Source of the DNA: Hirundichthys speculiger
Taxonomy: Eukaryota > Chordata > Actinopteri > Beloniformes > Exocoetidae
Assembly: GCA_018398805.1 (NCBI GenBank)
Contig: JAGFBZ010002878.1
Location: 1-64,000, forward strand
Direction of reading: 5' to 3'
Length of the DNA: 64,000 bases
Under the pieces are notes generated by a model. The model ran no database searches. It worked only from the letters and a program-made list of their open reading frames with translations, and had not been told where the DNA came from. Numbering within the stretch: position 1 is the stretch's first letter; each line of letters begins with the position of its first letter. Shown here one piece after another: positions 1-13,764 of this stretch. Position numbers and translations under genes: made by a program.

Positions 1-3000
1 GCTCCAACAACAACAACTACATCTGCTCAAACAACAACCACAGATGCTCCAACAACAACCACAGCTGCTTTAACCACAACAACATCAGCTCAAACCACAA
101 CCACAGATGCTCCAGCAACAACAACAGCTGCTTTAACTACAACCACAGATGCTCCAACAACAACCACAGCTGCTTTAACCACAACTAGATGCTCCAACAC
201 AACCACAGCTGCTTTAAAACCACAACTACAGCAGCTCAAACCACAACCACAGATGCTCCAACAACAACCACAGCTGCTCCAACAACAACCACAGCTGCTT
301 TGACCACAACTACAGTAGCTCAAACCACAACCACTACCACTAATGCTCCAACAACAACCACAGCTGTTTCAAACAACAACCACAGATGCTCCAACAACAA
401 CTACATCTGCTCAAACCACAACCACAGCTGCTTTGACCACAACTACAGTAGCTCAAACCACAACCACTACCACTAATGCTCCAACAACAACCACAGCTGT
501 TCAAACAACAACCACAGATGCTCCAACAACAACCACAGAAGCTCCAACAACAACAACTACATCTGCTCAAACAACAACCACAGATGCTCCAACAACAACC
601 ACAGCTGCTTTAACCACAACAACATCAGCTCAAACCACAACCACAGATGCTCCAGCAACAACAACAGCTGCTTTAACTACAACCACAGATGCTCCAACAA
701 CAACCACAGCTGCTTTAACCACAACTACAGATGCTCCAACAACAACCACAGCTGCTTTAAACCACAACTACAGCCTCAAACCACAACCACAGATGCTCCA
801 ACAACAACCACAGCTGCTCCAACAACAACCACAGCTGCTTTGACCACAACTACAGTAGCTCAAACCACAACCACTACCACTAATGCTCCAACAACAACCC
901 ACAGATGCTCCAACAACAACAACAACTACATCTGCTCAAACAACAACCACAGATGCTCCAACAACAACCACAGCTGCTTTAACCACAACAACATCAGCTC
1001 AAACCACAACCACAGATGCTCCAGCAACAACAACAGCTGCTTTAACTACAACCACAGATGCTCCAACAACAACCACAGCTGCTTTAACCACAACTACAGC
1101 AGCTCAAACCACAACCACAGATGCTCCAACAACAACCACAGCTGCTCCAACAACAACCACAGCTGCTTTGACCACAACTACAGTAGCTCAAACCACAACC
1201 ACTACCACTAATGCTCCAACAACAACCACAGCTGTTCAAACAACAACCACAGATGCTCCAACAACAACTACATCTGCTCAAACCACAACCACAGCTGCTT
1301 TGACCACAACTACAGTAGCTCAAACCACAACCACTACCACTAATGCTCCAACAACAACCACAGCTGTTCAAACAACAACCACAGATGCTCCAACAACAAC
1401 CACAGATGCTCCAACAACAACAACTACATCTGCTCAAACAACAACCACAGATGCTCCAACAACAACCACAGCTGCTTTAACCACAACAACATCAGCTCAA
1501 ACCACAACCACAGATGCTCCAGCAACAACAACAGCTGCTTTAACTACAACCACAGATGCTCCAACAACAACCACAGCTGCTTTAACCACAACTACAGATG
1601 CTCCAACAACAACCACAGCTGCTTTAACCACAACTACAGCAGCTCAAACCACAACCACAGATGCTCCAACAACAACCACAGCTGCTCCAACAACAACCAC
1701 AGCTGCTTTGACCACAACTACAGTAGCTCAAACCACAACCACTACCACTAATGCTCCAACAACAACCACAGATGCTCCAACAACAACAACTACATCTGCT
1801 CAAACAACAACCACAGATGCTCCAACAACAACCACAGCTGCTTTAACCACAACAACATCAGCTCAAACCACAACCACAGATGCTCCAGCAACAACAACAG
1901 CTGCTTTAACTACAACCACAGATGCTCCAACAACAACCACAGCTGCTTTAACCACAACTACAGATGCTCCAACAACAACCACAGCTGCTTTAACCACAAC
2001 TACAGCAGCTCAAACCACAACCACAGATGCTCCAACAACAACCACAGCTGCTCCACAACAACAACCACAGCTGCTTTGACCACAACTACAGTAGCTCAAA
2101 CCACAACCACTACCACTAATGCTCCAACAACAACCACAGATGCTCCAACAACAACAACAACTACATCTGCTCAAACAACAACCACAGATGCTCCAACAAC
2201 AACCACAGCTGCTTTAACCACAACAACATCAGCTCAAACCACAACCACAGATGCTCCAGCAACAACAACAGCTGCTGCTTTAACTACAACCACAGATGCT
2301 CCAACAACAACCACAGCTGCTTTAACCACAACTACAGATGCTCCAACAACAACCACAGCTGCTTTAAACCACAACTACAGCAGCTCAAACCACAACCACA
2401 GATGCTCCAACAACAACCACAGCTGCTCCAACAACAACCACAGCTGCTTTGACCACAACTACAGTAGCTCAAACCACAACCACTACCACTAATGCTCCAA
2501 CAACAACCACAGATGCTCCAACAACAACAACTACATCTGCTCAAACAACAACCACAGATGCTCCAACAACAACCACAGCTGCTTTAACCACAACAACATC
2601 AGCTCAAACCACAACCACAGATGCTCCAGCAACAACAACAGCTGCTTTAACTACAACCACAGATGCTCCAACAACAACCACAGCTGCTTTAACCACAACT
2701 ACAGATGCTCCAACAACAACCACAGCTGCTTTAACCACAACTACAGCAGCTCAAACCACAACCACAGATGCTCCAACAACAACCACAGATGCTCCAACAA
2801 CAACCACAGCTGCTCCAACACAACAACTACCACTAATGCTCAAACAACAACCACAGATGCTCCAACAACAACCACAGCTGCTTTAACCACAACTAACATC
2901 AGCTCAAACCACAACCACAGATGCTCCAGCAACAACAACAGCTGCTTTAACTACAACCACAGATGCTCCAACAACAACCACAGCTGCTCCAACAACAACC

Positions 3001-5277
3001 ACAGCTGCTTTGACCACAACTACAGTAGCTCAAACCACAACCACTACCACTAATGCTCCAACAACAACCACAGATGCTCCAACAACAACAACTACATCTG
3101 CTCAAACAACAACCACAGATGCTCCAACAACAACCACAGCTGCTTTAACCACAACAACATCAGCTCAAACCACAACCACAGATGCTCCAGCAACAACAAC
3201 AGCTGCTTTAACTACAACCACAGATGCTCCAACAACAACCACAGCTGCTTTAACCACAACTACAGCAGCTCAAACCACAACCACAGATGCTCCAACAACA
3301 ACCACAGCTGCTCCAACAACAACCACAGCTGCTTTGACCACAACTACAGTAGCTCAAACCACAACCACTACCACTAATGCTCCAACAACAACCACAGCTG
3401 TTCAAACAACAACCACAGATGCTCCAACAACAACTACATCTGCTCAAACCACAACCACAGCTGCTTTGACCACAACTACAGTAGCTCAAACCACAACCAC
3501 TACCACTAATGCTCCAACAACAACCACAGCTGTTCAAACAACAACCACAGATGCTCCAACAACAACCACAGATGCTCCAACAACAACAACTACATCTGCT
3601 CAAACAACAACCACAGATGCTCCAACAACAACCACAGCTGCTTTAACCACAACAACATCAGCTCAAACCACAACCACAGATGCTCCAGCAACAACAACAG
3701 CTGCTTTAACTACAACCACAGATGCTCCAACAACAACCACAGCTGCTTTAACCACAACTACAGATGCTCCAACAACAACCACAGCTGCTTTAACCACAAC
3801 TACAGCCGCTCAAACCACAACCACAGATGCTCCAACAACAACCACAGCTGCTCCAACAACAACCACAGCTGCTTTGACCACAACTACAGTAGCTCAAACC
3901 ACAACCACTACCACTAATGCTCCAACAACAACCACAGATGCTCCAACAACAACAACTACATCTGCTCAAACAACAACCACAGATGCTCCAACAACAACCA
4001 CAGCTGCTTTAACCACAACAACATCAGCTCAAACCACAACCACAGATGCTCCAGCAACAACAACAGCTGCTTTAACTACAACCACAGATGCTCCAACAAC
4101 AACCACAGCTGCTTTAACCACAACTACAGATGCTCCAACAACAACCACAGCTGCTTTAACCACAACTACAGCAGCTCAAACCACAACCACAGATGCTCCA
4201 ACAACAACCACAGCTGCTCCAACAACAACCACAGCTGCTTTGACCACAACTACAGTAGCTCAAACCACAACCACTACCACTAATGCTCCAACAACAACCA
4301 CAGATGCTCCAACAACAACAACTACATCTGCTCAAACAACAACCACAGATGCTCCAACAACAACCACAGCTGCTTTAACCACAACAACATCAGCTCAAAC
4401 CACAACCACAGATGCTCCAGCAACAACAACAGCTGCTTTAACTACAACCACAGATGCTCCAACAACAACCACAGCTGCTTTAACCACAACTACAGATGCT
4501 CCAACAACAACCACAGCTGCTTTAACCACAACTACAGCAGCTCAAACCACAACCACAGATGCTCCAACAACAACCACAGCTGCTCCAACAACAACCACAG
4601 CTGCTTTGACCACAACTACAGTAGCTCAAACCACAACCACTACCACTAATGCTCCAACAACAACCACAGCTGTTCAAACAACAACCACAGATGCTCCAAC
4701 AACAACTACATCTGCTCAAACCACAACCACAGCTGCTTTGACCACAACTACAGTAGCTCAAACCACAACCACTACCACTAATGCTCCAACAACAACCACA
4801 GCTGTTCAAACAACAACCACAGATGCTCCAACAACAACCACAGCTGCTTTACCAACAACAACAACTACATCTGCTCAAACCACAACCACAGATGCTCCAA
4901 CAACAACCACAGCTGCTTTAACCACAACTCACAGATGCTCCAACAACAACCACAGCTGCTTTAACCAACCACAACCACTAAACAGCTGCTCAAACCACAA
5001 CCACAGATGCTCCAACAACAACCAACAAGCTGCTCCAACAACAACCACAGCTGCTTTGACCACAACTACAGTAGCTCAAACCACAACCACTACCACTAAT
5101 GCTCCAACAACAACCACAGATGCTCCAACAACAACAACTACATCTGCTCAAACAACAACCACAGATGCTCCAACAACAACCACAGCTGCTTTAACCACAC
5201 AACCAGCTCAAACCACAACCACAGATGCTCCAACACAACACAAACCAACACATGCTCCAACCAACCAGCTGCTTTAA
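1..5277 (+). repeat. 21-bp minisatellite in 366-bp higher-order repeats (mucin A)
   Basis: The basic unit is 21 bp (TTTTDAP and variants). Units are ordered into a 122-codon, 366-bp block that begins at the motif VAQTTTTTTNAP. For example, the VAQ codons at 3889 and 4255 are exactly 366 bp apart. A shorter 44-codon, 132-bp block (1183 to 1315) recurs inside the array. Blocks are nearly identical to one another, which indicates recent amplification by unequal exchange or gene conversion. The array is the 5' visible part of the mucin A repeat exon. Confidence 0.9.
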
Positions 5278-8200
5278 CCACAACACAGCTCACCACAACC
5301 ACACTTCCAACCACAACCACAGATTCTCCAACCACAACCACAGCTGCTTTGACCACAACTACAGCAGCACAAACCACAACCACTATCACAGATGCTCCAA
5401 CAATAACCACAGCTCCAACAACAACTTCAGCTGCTTTGTCCACAACTACAGATGCTCTAACCACTACCACAGATGCTCCAACCACAACTACAGATGCAAC
5501 AACAACCACTACAGCTGCTTTGACCACAACTACAGAAGCTCAAACCACAACCACAAATGCTCCAACAACAACTTCAGCTGCTTTGTCCACAACTACAGAT
5601 GCTCTAACCACTACCACAGATGCTCCAACCACAACTACAGATGCAACAACAACCACTACAGCAGCTTTAACCACAACTACAGCTGCTCAAACCACAACCA
5701 CAGATGCTTCCAACACACAACAACAGCTGCTTTAACCACAACTACAGATGCTCCAAAACAACCACAACCACAGATGCTCAAACAACAACAACAACAACAA
5801 CCACTGCTGCTTTAACCACAACCACAGATGCTCCAACAACAACCACAGCTGCTTTAACCACTAATACAGTCAGCTCAAACCACAACCACAACCACAGATG
5901 CTCCAACAACAACCAACCCACTTTAACCACAACTGCAGCTCCTCCAACAACAACCACAGCTGCTTTAACCACTACTACAGCAGCTCAAACCACAACCACA
6001 GATGTTCTAACAACAACTACAGCTGCTTTAACCACAACTGCAGCTGCTCAAACGACAACCACAGATGCTCCAACCACAACCACAGATGCTCAAACCACAA
6101 CTACAGATACTCCAACAACCACTACAGCCGCTTTAACCACAACTACAGCTGCTCAAACCACAACCACAGATGCTCCAACAACAACCACAGCTGCTTTGAC
6201 TACAACTACAGTAGCCCAGACCACAACTACTACCACAGATGTTCCAACAACCACAGATGCTCAAACAACAACCACAGCTGTTCAAACAACAACCACAGAT
6301 GCTCAAACAACAACAACTACATCTGCTCAAACAACAACAACTACATCTTCTCAAACCACAACCACAGATGCTCAAACCACAACCACAGATGCTCCAAAAA
6401 CAACCACAGCTGCTTTAACCACAACCACAGGTGCTCCAACAACCACAGATGTTCCAACAACAACCACAGATTCTCAAACAACAACCATAGCTGCTTTGAA
6501 CTACAACTACAGCAGCTCCAAACCACAACCACTACCACAAATGATCCAACAACAACAACAACCACAGCTGCTCAACCACAACCACAGATCCTCCAACAAA
6601 AACCACAGCTGCTTTTAACCACAACTAACAGCAGCTCAAACCACAAAACCACAGATGCTCCAACAACAACCACAGAAACAACAACCACAGCTGCTTTAAC
6701 CACAACTACATGCTCAACAAACACAGATGCTCCAACAACAACCACAGCTGCTTCAAACCACAACCACAGATGCTCCAACACACCACACACAGCCGCTTTA
6801 CCACACAACATAGCTGTTTTTAACCACAACTACAGATGCTCCAACAACCACAGATGCTCCAAAACAACCAACAACAGCTGCTTTAAACCACAACTGCTCA
6901 AACCACAACCACAGATGCTTTCCAACCCAACACACCACAGAACCACAACCACAGATGCTCCAACAACAACCACAGCTGCTTTAACCACAACTACAACAGC
7001 TCAAACCACAACCACAGATTCTCCAACAACAACCACAGCTGCTTTAACCACAACTACAGTAGCTCAAACCACAACCACTACCACAGATGCTCCAACAACA
7101 ACCACAGCTGCTTTGACCACAACTAACATCAGCTCAAACCACAACCACAAATGCTCCAAACCAACAACCACAGATGCTCCAACAACAACCACACAACTGC
7201 TTTAACCACAACAACTACAGCTGCTCAAACCACAACCACAGATGCTCAAACCACACCAACCACAGATGCTCCAACAACAACCAACAGCTGCTTTAAACCA
7301 CAACCACAACCATGCTCCAACAACAACCCAGATGCTCCAACAACAACCACAGCTGCTTTGACCACAACTACAGCAGCTCAAACCACAACCACTACCACAA
7401 AATGCTCCAACAACACAACAACCATATCTGCTCACAACCACAACCACAGATCCTCCAACAACAACCACATCTGCTTTTAACCACAACAACAGCTGCTCAA
7501 ACACAAACCACAGATGCTCCAATCAACACAACCACAGATGCTCCAACAACAACCACAGCTGTTTTAACCACAACTACAGATGCTCTAACAACAACCACAG
7601 ATGCTTTAACCCACAACTACAGCAGCTCAAACCACAACCACAGATGCTCCAACAACCACACAGCTCGCTTACCCACAACTATAGCTGTTTTAACCACAAC
7701 TACAGATGCTCTAACAACAACACCACAGCTGCTTTAACCACAACTACAGCAGCACAAACCACAACCACAAATGCTCTAACAACAACCACAGCTGCTCCAA
7801 CAACAACACAGCTGCTTTGACCACAACTACAGTAGCTCAAACCACAACCACTACCACAGATGCTTCCAACCACCACCACAGATGCTCCAACAACCAACTA
7901 CAACAACAGCTGCTTTAACCACAACTACAGCTGCTCAAACCACAACCACAGATGCTCTAACAACCACAAACAGCTGCTTTAACCACAACTACAGATGCTC
8001 AAACCACAACCAAATGCTCAAACCACCACCCACAGATGCTCCAACAACCACTACAACTGCTTTAACTACAACTACAGCTGCTCAAACCACAACCACAGGC
8101 TGCTTCCAACCACAACCACACAGATTCTCCAACCACAACCACAGATGCTCCAACACACTACAGCTGCTTAACAAAAAACCACAAACCACAGCAGCTCAAA

Positions 8201-11200
8201 ACCACACAACCACAACTGATGCTTCCAACCACAACCACAGATGCTCCTAACCAACAACCACAGCTGCTTTAAACCACAACTACAGCAGCTCAAACCACAA
8301 CCACAGATGCTCCAACAACAACCACACTGCTTAACCACAACTAACAGCTCAAACCAAACCAAACCACACACAGATGCTCCAACAACAACACCACAGCTGC
8401 TTTGATTACAATTACCAGCTCAAACACAACCCACAATGCTCCAACAACACAACCACAGATGCTCCAACAACCACACAAACTACAACTGCTTTAACCACAA
8501 CTACAGCTGCTCAAACCACAACCACAGATGTTCAAACCACAACCACAGATGCTCCTACCTCTGCCACAGCTGCTTTAACCACAACCACAAATGCTCCAAC
8601 AACAACCACAGATTCTCAAACAACAACCATAGCTGCTTTGACTACAACTACAGCAGCCCAAACCACAACCACTACCACAAATGATCCAACAACAACAACA
8701 ACCATATCTGCTCACACCACAACCACAGATCCTCCAACAAAAACCACATCTGTTTTAACCACAACAACAGCTGCTCAAACCACAACCACAGATGCTCCAG
8801 CAACAACCAGAGATGCTCCAACAACAACCACAGCTGTTTTAACCACAACTACAGATGCTCTAACAACAACCACAGATGCTTTAACCACAACTACAGCAGC
8901 TCAAACCACAACCACAGATGCTCCAACAACCACTACAGCCGCTTTAACCACAACTACAGCTGTTTTAACCACAAATACAGATGCTCTAACAACAACCACA
9001 GCTGCTTTAACCACAACTACAGCAGCACAAACCACAACCACAAATGCTCTAACAACAACCACAGCTGCTCCAACAACAACCACAGCTGCTTTGACCACAA
9101 CTACAGTAGCTCAAACCACAACCACTACCACAGATGTTCCAACCACCACCACAGATGCTCCAACAACCACTACAGCCGCTTTAACCACAACTACAGCTGC
9201 TCAAACCACAACCACAGATGCTCTAACAACCACAACAGCTGCTTTAACCACAACTACAGATGCTCAAACCACAACCACAGATGCTCAAACCACCACCACA
9301 GATGTTCCAACAACCACTACAACTGCTTTAACTACAACTACAGCTGCTCAAACCACAACCACAGGTGTTCCAACCACAACCACAGATTCTCCTACCACAA
9401 CCACAGATGCTCCAACAACCACTACAGCTGCTTTAACCACATCTACAGCAGCTCAAACCACAACCACTGATGTTCCAACCACAACCACAGATTCTCCTAC
9501 CACAACCACAGCTGCTTTAACCACAACTACAACAGCACAAACCACAACCACAGATTCTCCAACAACCACAGCTGCTTTAACCACAACTACAGCAGCTCAA
9601 ACCACAACCACTACCACAGATGCTCCAACAACAACCACAGCTGCTTTGATTACAATTACGGCAGCTCAAATCACAACCACAAATGCTCCAACCACAACCA
9701 CAGATGCTCCAACAACAACCACTACAACTGCTTTAACCGCAACTACAGCTGCTCAAACCACAACCACAGATGTTCAAACCACAACCACAGATGCTCCTAC
9801 CTCAGCCACAGCTGCTTTAACCACAACCACAAATGCTCCAACAACAACCACTACAACTGCTTTAACCACAACCACAGCTGCTCAAACAACAACCACAGAT
9901 GTTCCAACAACCACAACAGCCACAACTATAGATACTCAAACCACAACCACAGATCTTCCAACCACAACCACAGATGCTCCTACCACAACTACAGATGTTC
10001 CAACCACAACCACAGATGCACCTACCACAACTACAGCTGCTTTAACCACAACTACAGCAGCACAAACCACAACCACAGATGCTCCAACAACAACCTCAGC
10101 TGCTTTAACCACAACCACAGATGCTCCACCAACAACCACAGCTGTTTTAACCACAACTACAGTTGCTCCTACCACAACCACAGCTGCTTTAACCACAACC
10201 ACAGATTCTCCACCAACAACCACAGCTGCTTTAACCACAACTACAGATGTTCCAAACACAACCACAGATGCACCTACCACAACTACAGCTGCTTTAACCA
10301 CAACTACAGCAGCACAAACCACAACTACAGATGCTCCTACCACAACCATAGCTGCTTTAACCACAACTACAGCTGCCCAAACCACAAACACAGATGCTCC
10401 AATGACAACCACAGGTGCTCAAACAACAACTACAGCTGGTCAAACCGCAACCACAGATGGTTCAGCAACAGTCACAACTTCTAAAACAGCAGCAGCAACA
10501 ACTGAGCCATCAATAACTACAACAACTTCCACAGCAGCCTTGACCACTACAATTGCTACAACTGCATCTCCTGCACCAACATATGCTGTTGTAATAGTTT
10601 TGGTAGAACCCTTTGATGCAGATCTCAGTGATAGAACAAGCAATAGATTTAAGAATCTTGAAAGAAGAGTCACAGCATTTGTGAGTATAATTTTTAAACA
10701 AGTTTAAACATCTGTTTAATGTTAAGTTTATTTATTTATCTTGTGTGTGTGATCCTCCCCCCACCCCCTAACAGTTTGATGCCATCTACACAGCTAAATT
10801 TGGATTTCTCTTCATCCGCAGTTTCATTATTGCATTCAGGTAAAGTTTTGCATTAGACCATGCTAAATTATGTTTATAATATTTTGATGTTCGTTCCAAA
10901 TTAAGCAAAGCCATGAGGGGAACCATAACACATGTTCAGAACTTTAATTTGGAGCCTGTGATTTTAATATCATTATTTCTTTATTTCTGCAGATCATCTG
11001 TAAGCAGGACACGAATGGAAAATACTGAAGCTGAGGTGGGGGTTGAGTTCAACAAAACAACACCAGTTGAGAAACTACCAGAGAATATTGTTGTTGCAGA
11101 AACCGTAAAAGAGTCTGCAGCTAATTCCACCAACTTCAATGTCACGATCGTAGCATCCTCTGTTCAAATAACACGTAAGAAAACATCCTGCAAATTAACA

Positions 11201-12535
11201 TGAAAATCTAACTTTTCTTCCCTTTTCTTCTTTGTTTAAAAATACATCGTAACATGCCTGCCTTTTGCTCAAGTGTGTGTGTTTGTTTTTATTCATTGTA
11301 GAAATCCAATAAACAAAGTATTTGACTTTAGTTTAGTTATTTGGTTGAATTTTTTTTTCTTAACATTGTTGTATTAAATTCTTTATCTGTCATGATGTAT
11401 TACATTTTTCAATCCCTGAAAAATAACTGAAATGACTGATAGCATGAACTCACGCATGAGGAAGTTTACTTTGCCAAACAGTCAGTAAAATCAGTAAACA
11501 GTAAAATCACTAAATTCAATTCACTATAAACAAGATACACCAAAATAAGTATTGGCACTATTATCTTTCTCCAAAAAAAAAAATCTCTTTTTCTTGCCCC
11601 CCCCCCCCCCCCCCCCCCCCCCCAAAAAAAATCTTTCTTCCTGTTTGTTTTTACAGAAACACCTAAGGCCAATCTAACGACTCCCACCAATGCTACAAGT
11701 ACTGGAGCAAATACCACAACCACAACTAACACAACTACTAATACAGTTACATCCACCACTTCCGCAACATTAACAACAACCACAGCAACAACTGCTGAAG
11801 CAGTAACAGTGAGACGGGTGACCTTCAGATCTGCTGGAGAGACATTCACCACTGATCTGCTGGATTCCTCATCTACAGCTTTCAAGAATCGAGCTGCATT
11901 GATAAAGTCAAGAGTGAGTCTGTTTTATTGAGTTTGATTATAGCCAAATGTAGGTATTATAATGAATAATGACATTAAAGTATTGATGCCATTTAAATGA
12001 AACATACACTCAAAGATATTTTGTTTGCATGTTTGCAGCTGGAACCATACTATCAACAAGCATTTTCTTCATTCCGGTTTTTGACAGTCATCTCATTCAG
12101 GTAATTTGTTTACAGTTTGCTCATAAAATCTTTATATTGTTAATTATAAATTTGAACTCTTCAAAATCTTTCATTACATTTGCAGTAATGGATCCATCAT
12201 CAACAACATGGACCTTCATTTTGCATTAGCATCTGTTCCTAATAACACTCAAATTGCAGACGTTTTAGTCAGAGCAGCTCAAAATGTCACAGAGTTCAAC
12301 ATTGACACCAGTTTTCTTTCTGTGGAAGGCTCACGTAAGTGAATTTAAATGCAATATTCAAAGATAAAAAATCTAAAACATCACAGGACAGTTTGCTGAA
12401 ACAATGCCTTGTTTTCTTTTCTCAACATTTACAGAGATGTCAAGTGGAGTAAACCACAAGATCAGTCTCATCACTGCATTCTTCATGGTGCTGTTGTCAT
12501 GGCTACTCTCAAGTCAGCAGTGGCTTCCCTGCTGA
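1..12535 (+). CDS. Mucin-like SEA-domain surface protein, copy A (5' end outside window)
   Basis: Seen: exons at <1-10680 (repeat exon), 10775-10839, 10993-11174, 11657-11913, 12039-12100, 12186-12334 and 12435-12535 (stop TGA 12533-12535). All introns are GT/AG and the phases join without a break. The big exon encodes Thr-rich 7-residue units (TTTTDAP, TTTTAAL, TTTTAAQ), the composition of O-glycosylated mucin domains. The small exons encode two SEA-like modules, N-glycosylation sequons such as NST, NVT and NNT, and end in SSG followed by a hydrophobic stretch (ISLITAFFMVLLSWLLSS) with almost no tail, which suggests a GPI anchor. The second module has NGSII where cleaving SEA domains have GSVVV. 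Odd: frameshifts break the repeat exon, mainly at 2.0-3.0 kb and 5.2-8.4 kb, while 3010-5277 and 8374-10680 are open. The start and signal peptide lie upstream of the window. Function is inferred from composition; it could be a pseudogene if the indels are real. Confidence 0.82.
5278..10430 (+). repeat. Older, degenerate 21-bp monomer array (mucin A)
   Basis: The same 21-bp coding unit continues, but without a regular 366-bp order. Substitutions are more varied (TTTTDVP, TTTTNAP, TTTTDSP, SATAAL). Between about 5.2 and 8.4 kb there are many one-base insertions and deletions that switch frame; from 8374 the frame stays open to the splice donor at 10681. The array grades into unique Thr/Ser/Ala-rich sequence near 10430-10560, just before the first SEA-like module. 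Confidence 0.85.
11597..11623 (+). repeat. Poly-C tract (27 C) in an intron of mucin A
   Basis: An uninterrupted run of 27 C lies 33 bp before the exon that starts at 11657, within the pyrimidine-rich region upstream of the acceptor. The duplicate intron of copy B has T-rich sequence here instead. A run this long may be an assembly artefact or a real slippage expansion. Confidence 0.9.
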
Positions 12536-12713
12536 TGTTCATGGGAAACCCCGACAGAAAATATCAACTTTTACTGAAGTGAACAAAGACTTTCTTCTGA
12601 TTGAAAATCTAAAAACCTTCTGATGAAGTTCAATTTTATTATGACTCAGAAGGACTTTCTAAATATAAAATTATATTTATGGTTATAATATAAAGTTCTT
12701 TACACGCATTAAT

Positions 12714-12719
12714 AATAAA
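12714..12719 (+). terminator. Candidate poly(A) signal, mucin A
   Basis: AATAAA about 180 bp after the stop codon of copy A. It is conserved in the duplicate at 60135-60140. Another AATAAA lies near 13000. Which one is used cannot be told from sequence. Confidence 0.5.
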
Positions 12720-12735
12720 AGATAACAGTCAGAGT

Positions 12736-13764
12736 ACGTTCGCTAATAGTACAGTACACTTTTCTGAAACTTTCTCTTGCTTTCCTGGTCGATGGTCCTG
12801 GAATTCCTTCCTTAATTTATTATGTAATGGTAATATAATTTTAATTATTTAAGTGACCGTGATGCTAGGTTTTGAAAAACTCCTCTGTTGGTGACACTGT
12901 TCATGTAAATTGTGATGCATTTTCAATCATTTAGTACTGGGACATGAATTAAATATAAAATGTCTGAACAACATTTCTTGCAAAAGTTAGTTTTCACAAT
13001 AAATGCATTTAAGGTATATAAGAATTGCACTTCCTTTTTTCCTTTTTGTATGCATGTGCATAACTTTAGTACAAATATTGAGACTCCAGGATAAAATGAT
13101 TGCAGAAAATTAATAGTTATATTAAAGAGGAAATATTAGAATTTTTTTTTTCTGTGCTTGAGAATATAAGATTAGATGTCTAAAATAACAACAGACTGGT
13201 TCCTGTGCAAAGTACTTCAAGATAACTTTGTTGTGAATTGTTGGTTTACAAGCAAAGCTGATTGAAATGTACTAAATTATTCGCTCTAAAATTCTCACAA
13301 CTATGTCAACTGTGTTCTGTTTAAGGTTGTTTAGCTCTGAAAATATGTTAGTCAGAGAGAGGTTCAGATTTTTAGGGATGTTTTACATCACAGTTCCAAC
13401 TGAGATTAAAATGATCCAGTATCTCTATCTTTATATCCAGCAGCAGTCAGATAGTAGACTATCTTGATTGTTTTGTGACATGGGTACAGTCTTAAGTAAA
13501 AGTTGGTATTCCCTCTTTTAATCCCATCCCCATGTATTTTGTGTAAAAGCCAAGAAAACAGACCCACACACACTCAGTACCTTGCACATCCATTCTTAGC
13601 AGTAACTTGAAGTAGTTGTTTGCTGTATGATGTTATCAACGTCTCATGTGATTGTTGAGGAAATTTGGTCCCTTCTTTGCCTCAGTTCATTGAGGTTTTT
13701 GGGTGTTTACTTAAGCATTATTCTCTTAAGCTTTCACCACAGCATTTTAATTTTTTTCTTTATT
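12736..13764. other. Duplicated 3' flank, no gene seen
   Basis: AT-rich, non-coding sequence downstream of mucin A. It is near-identical to the matching flank of copy B (about 60155-61190). A section at about 13266-13590 also matches 35684-35997, the flank of the decayed third copy. I see no ORF, RNA gene or repeat class here. Confidence 0.7.

Noticed and set aside
1..5277. Regular short repeats resembling a CRISPR array.
   Set aside because: Units are 21 bp, contiguous and coding, without unique spacers, in a eukaryotic spliced gene.
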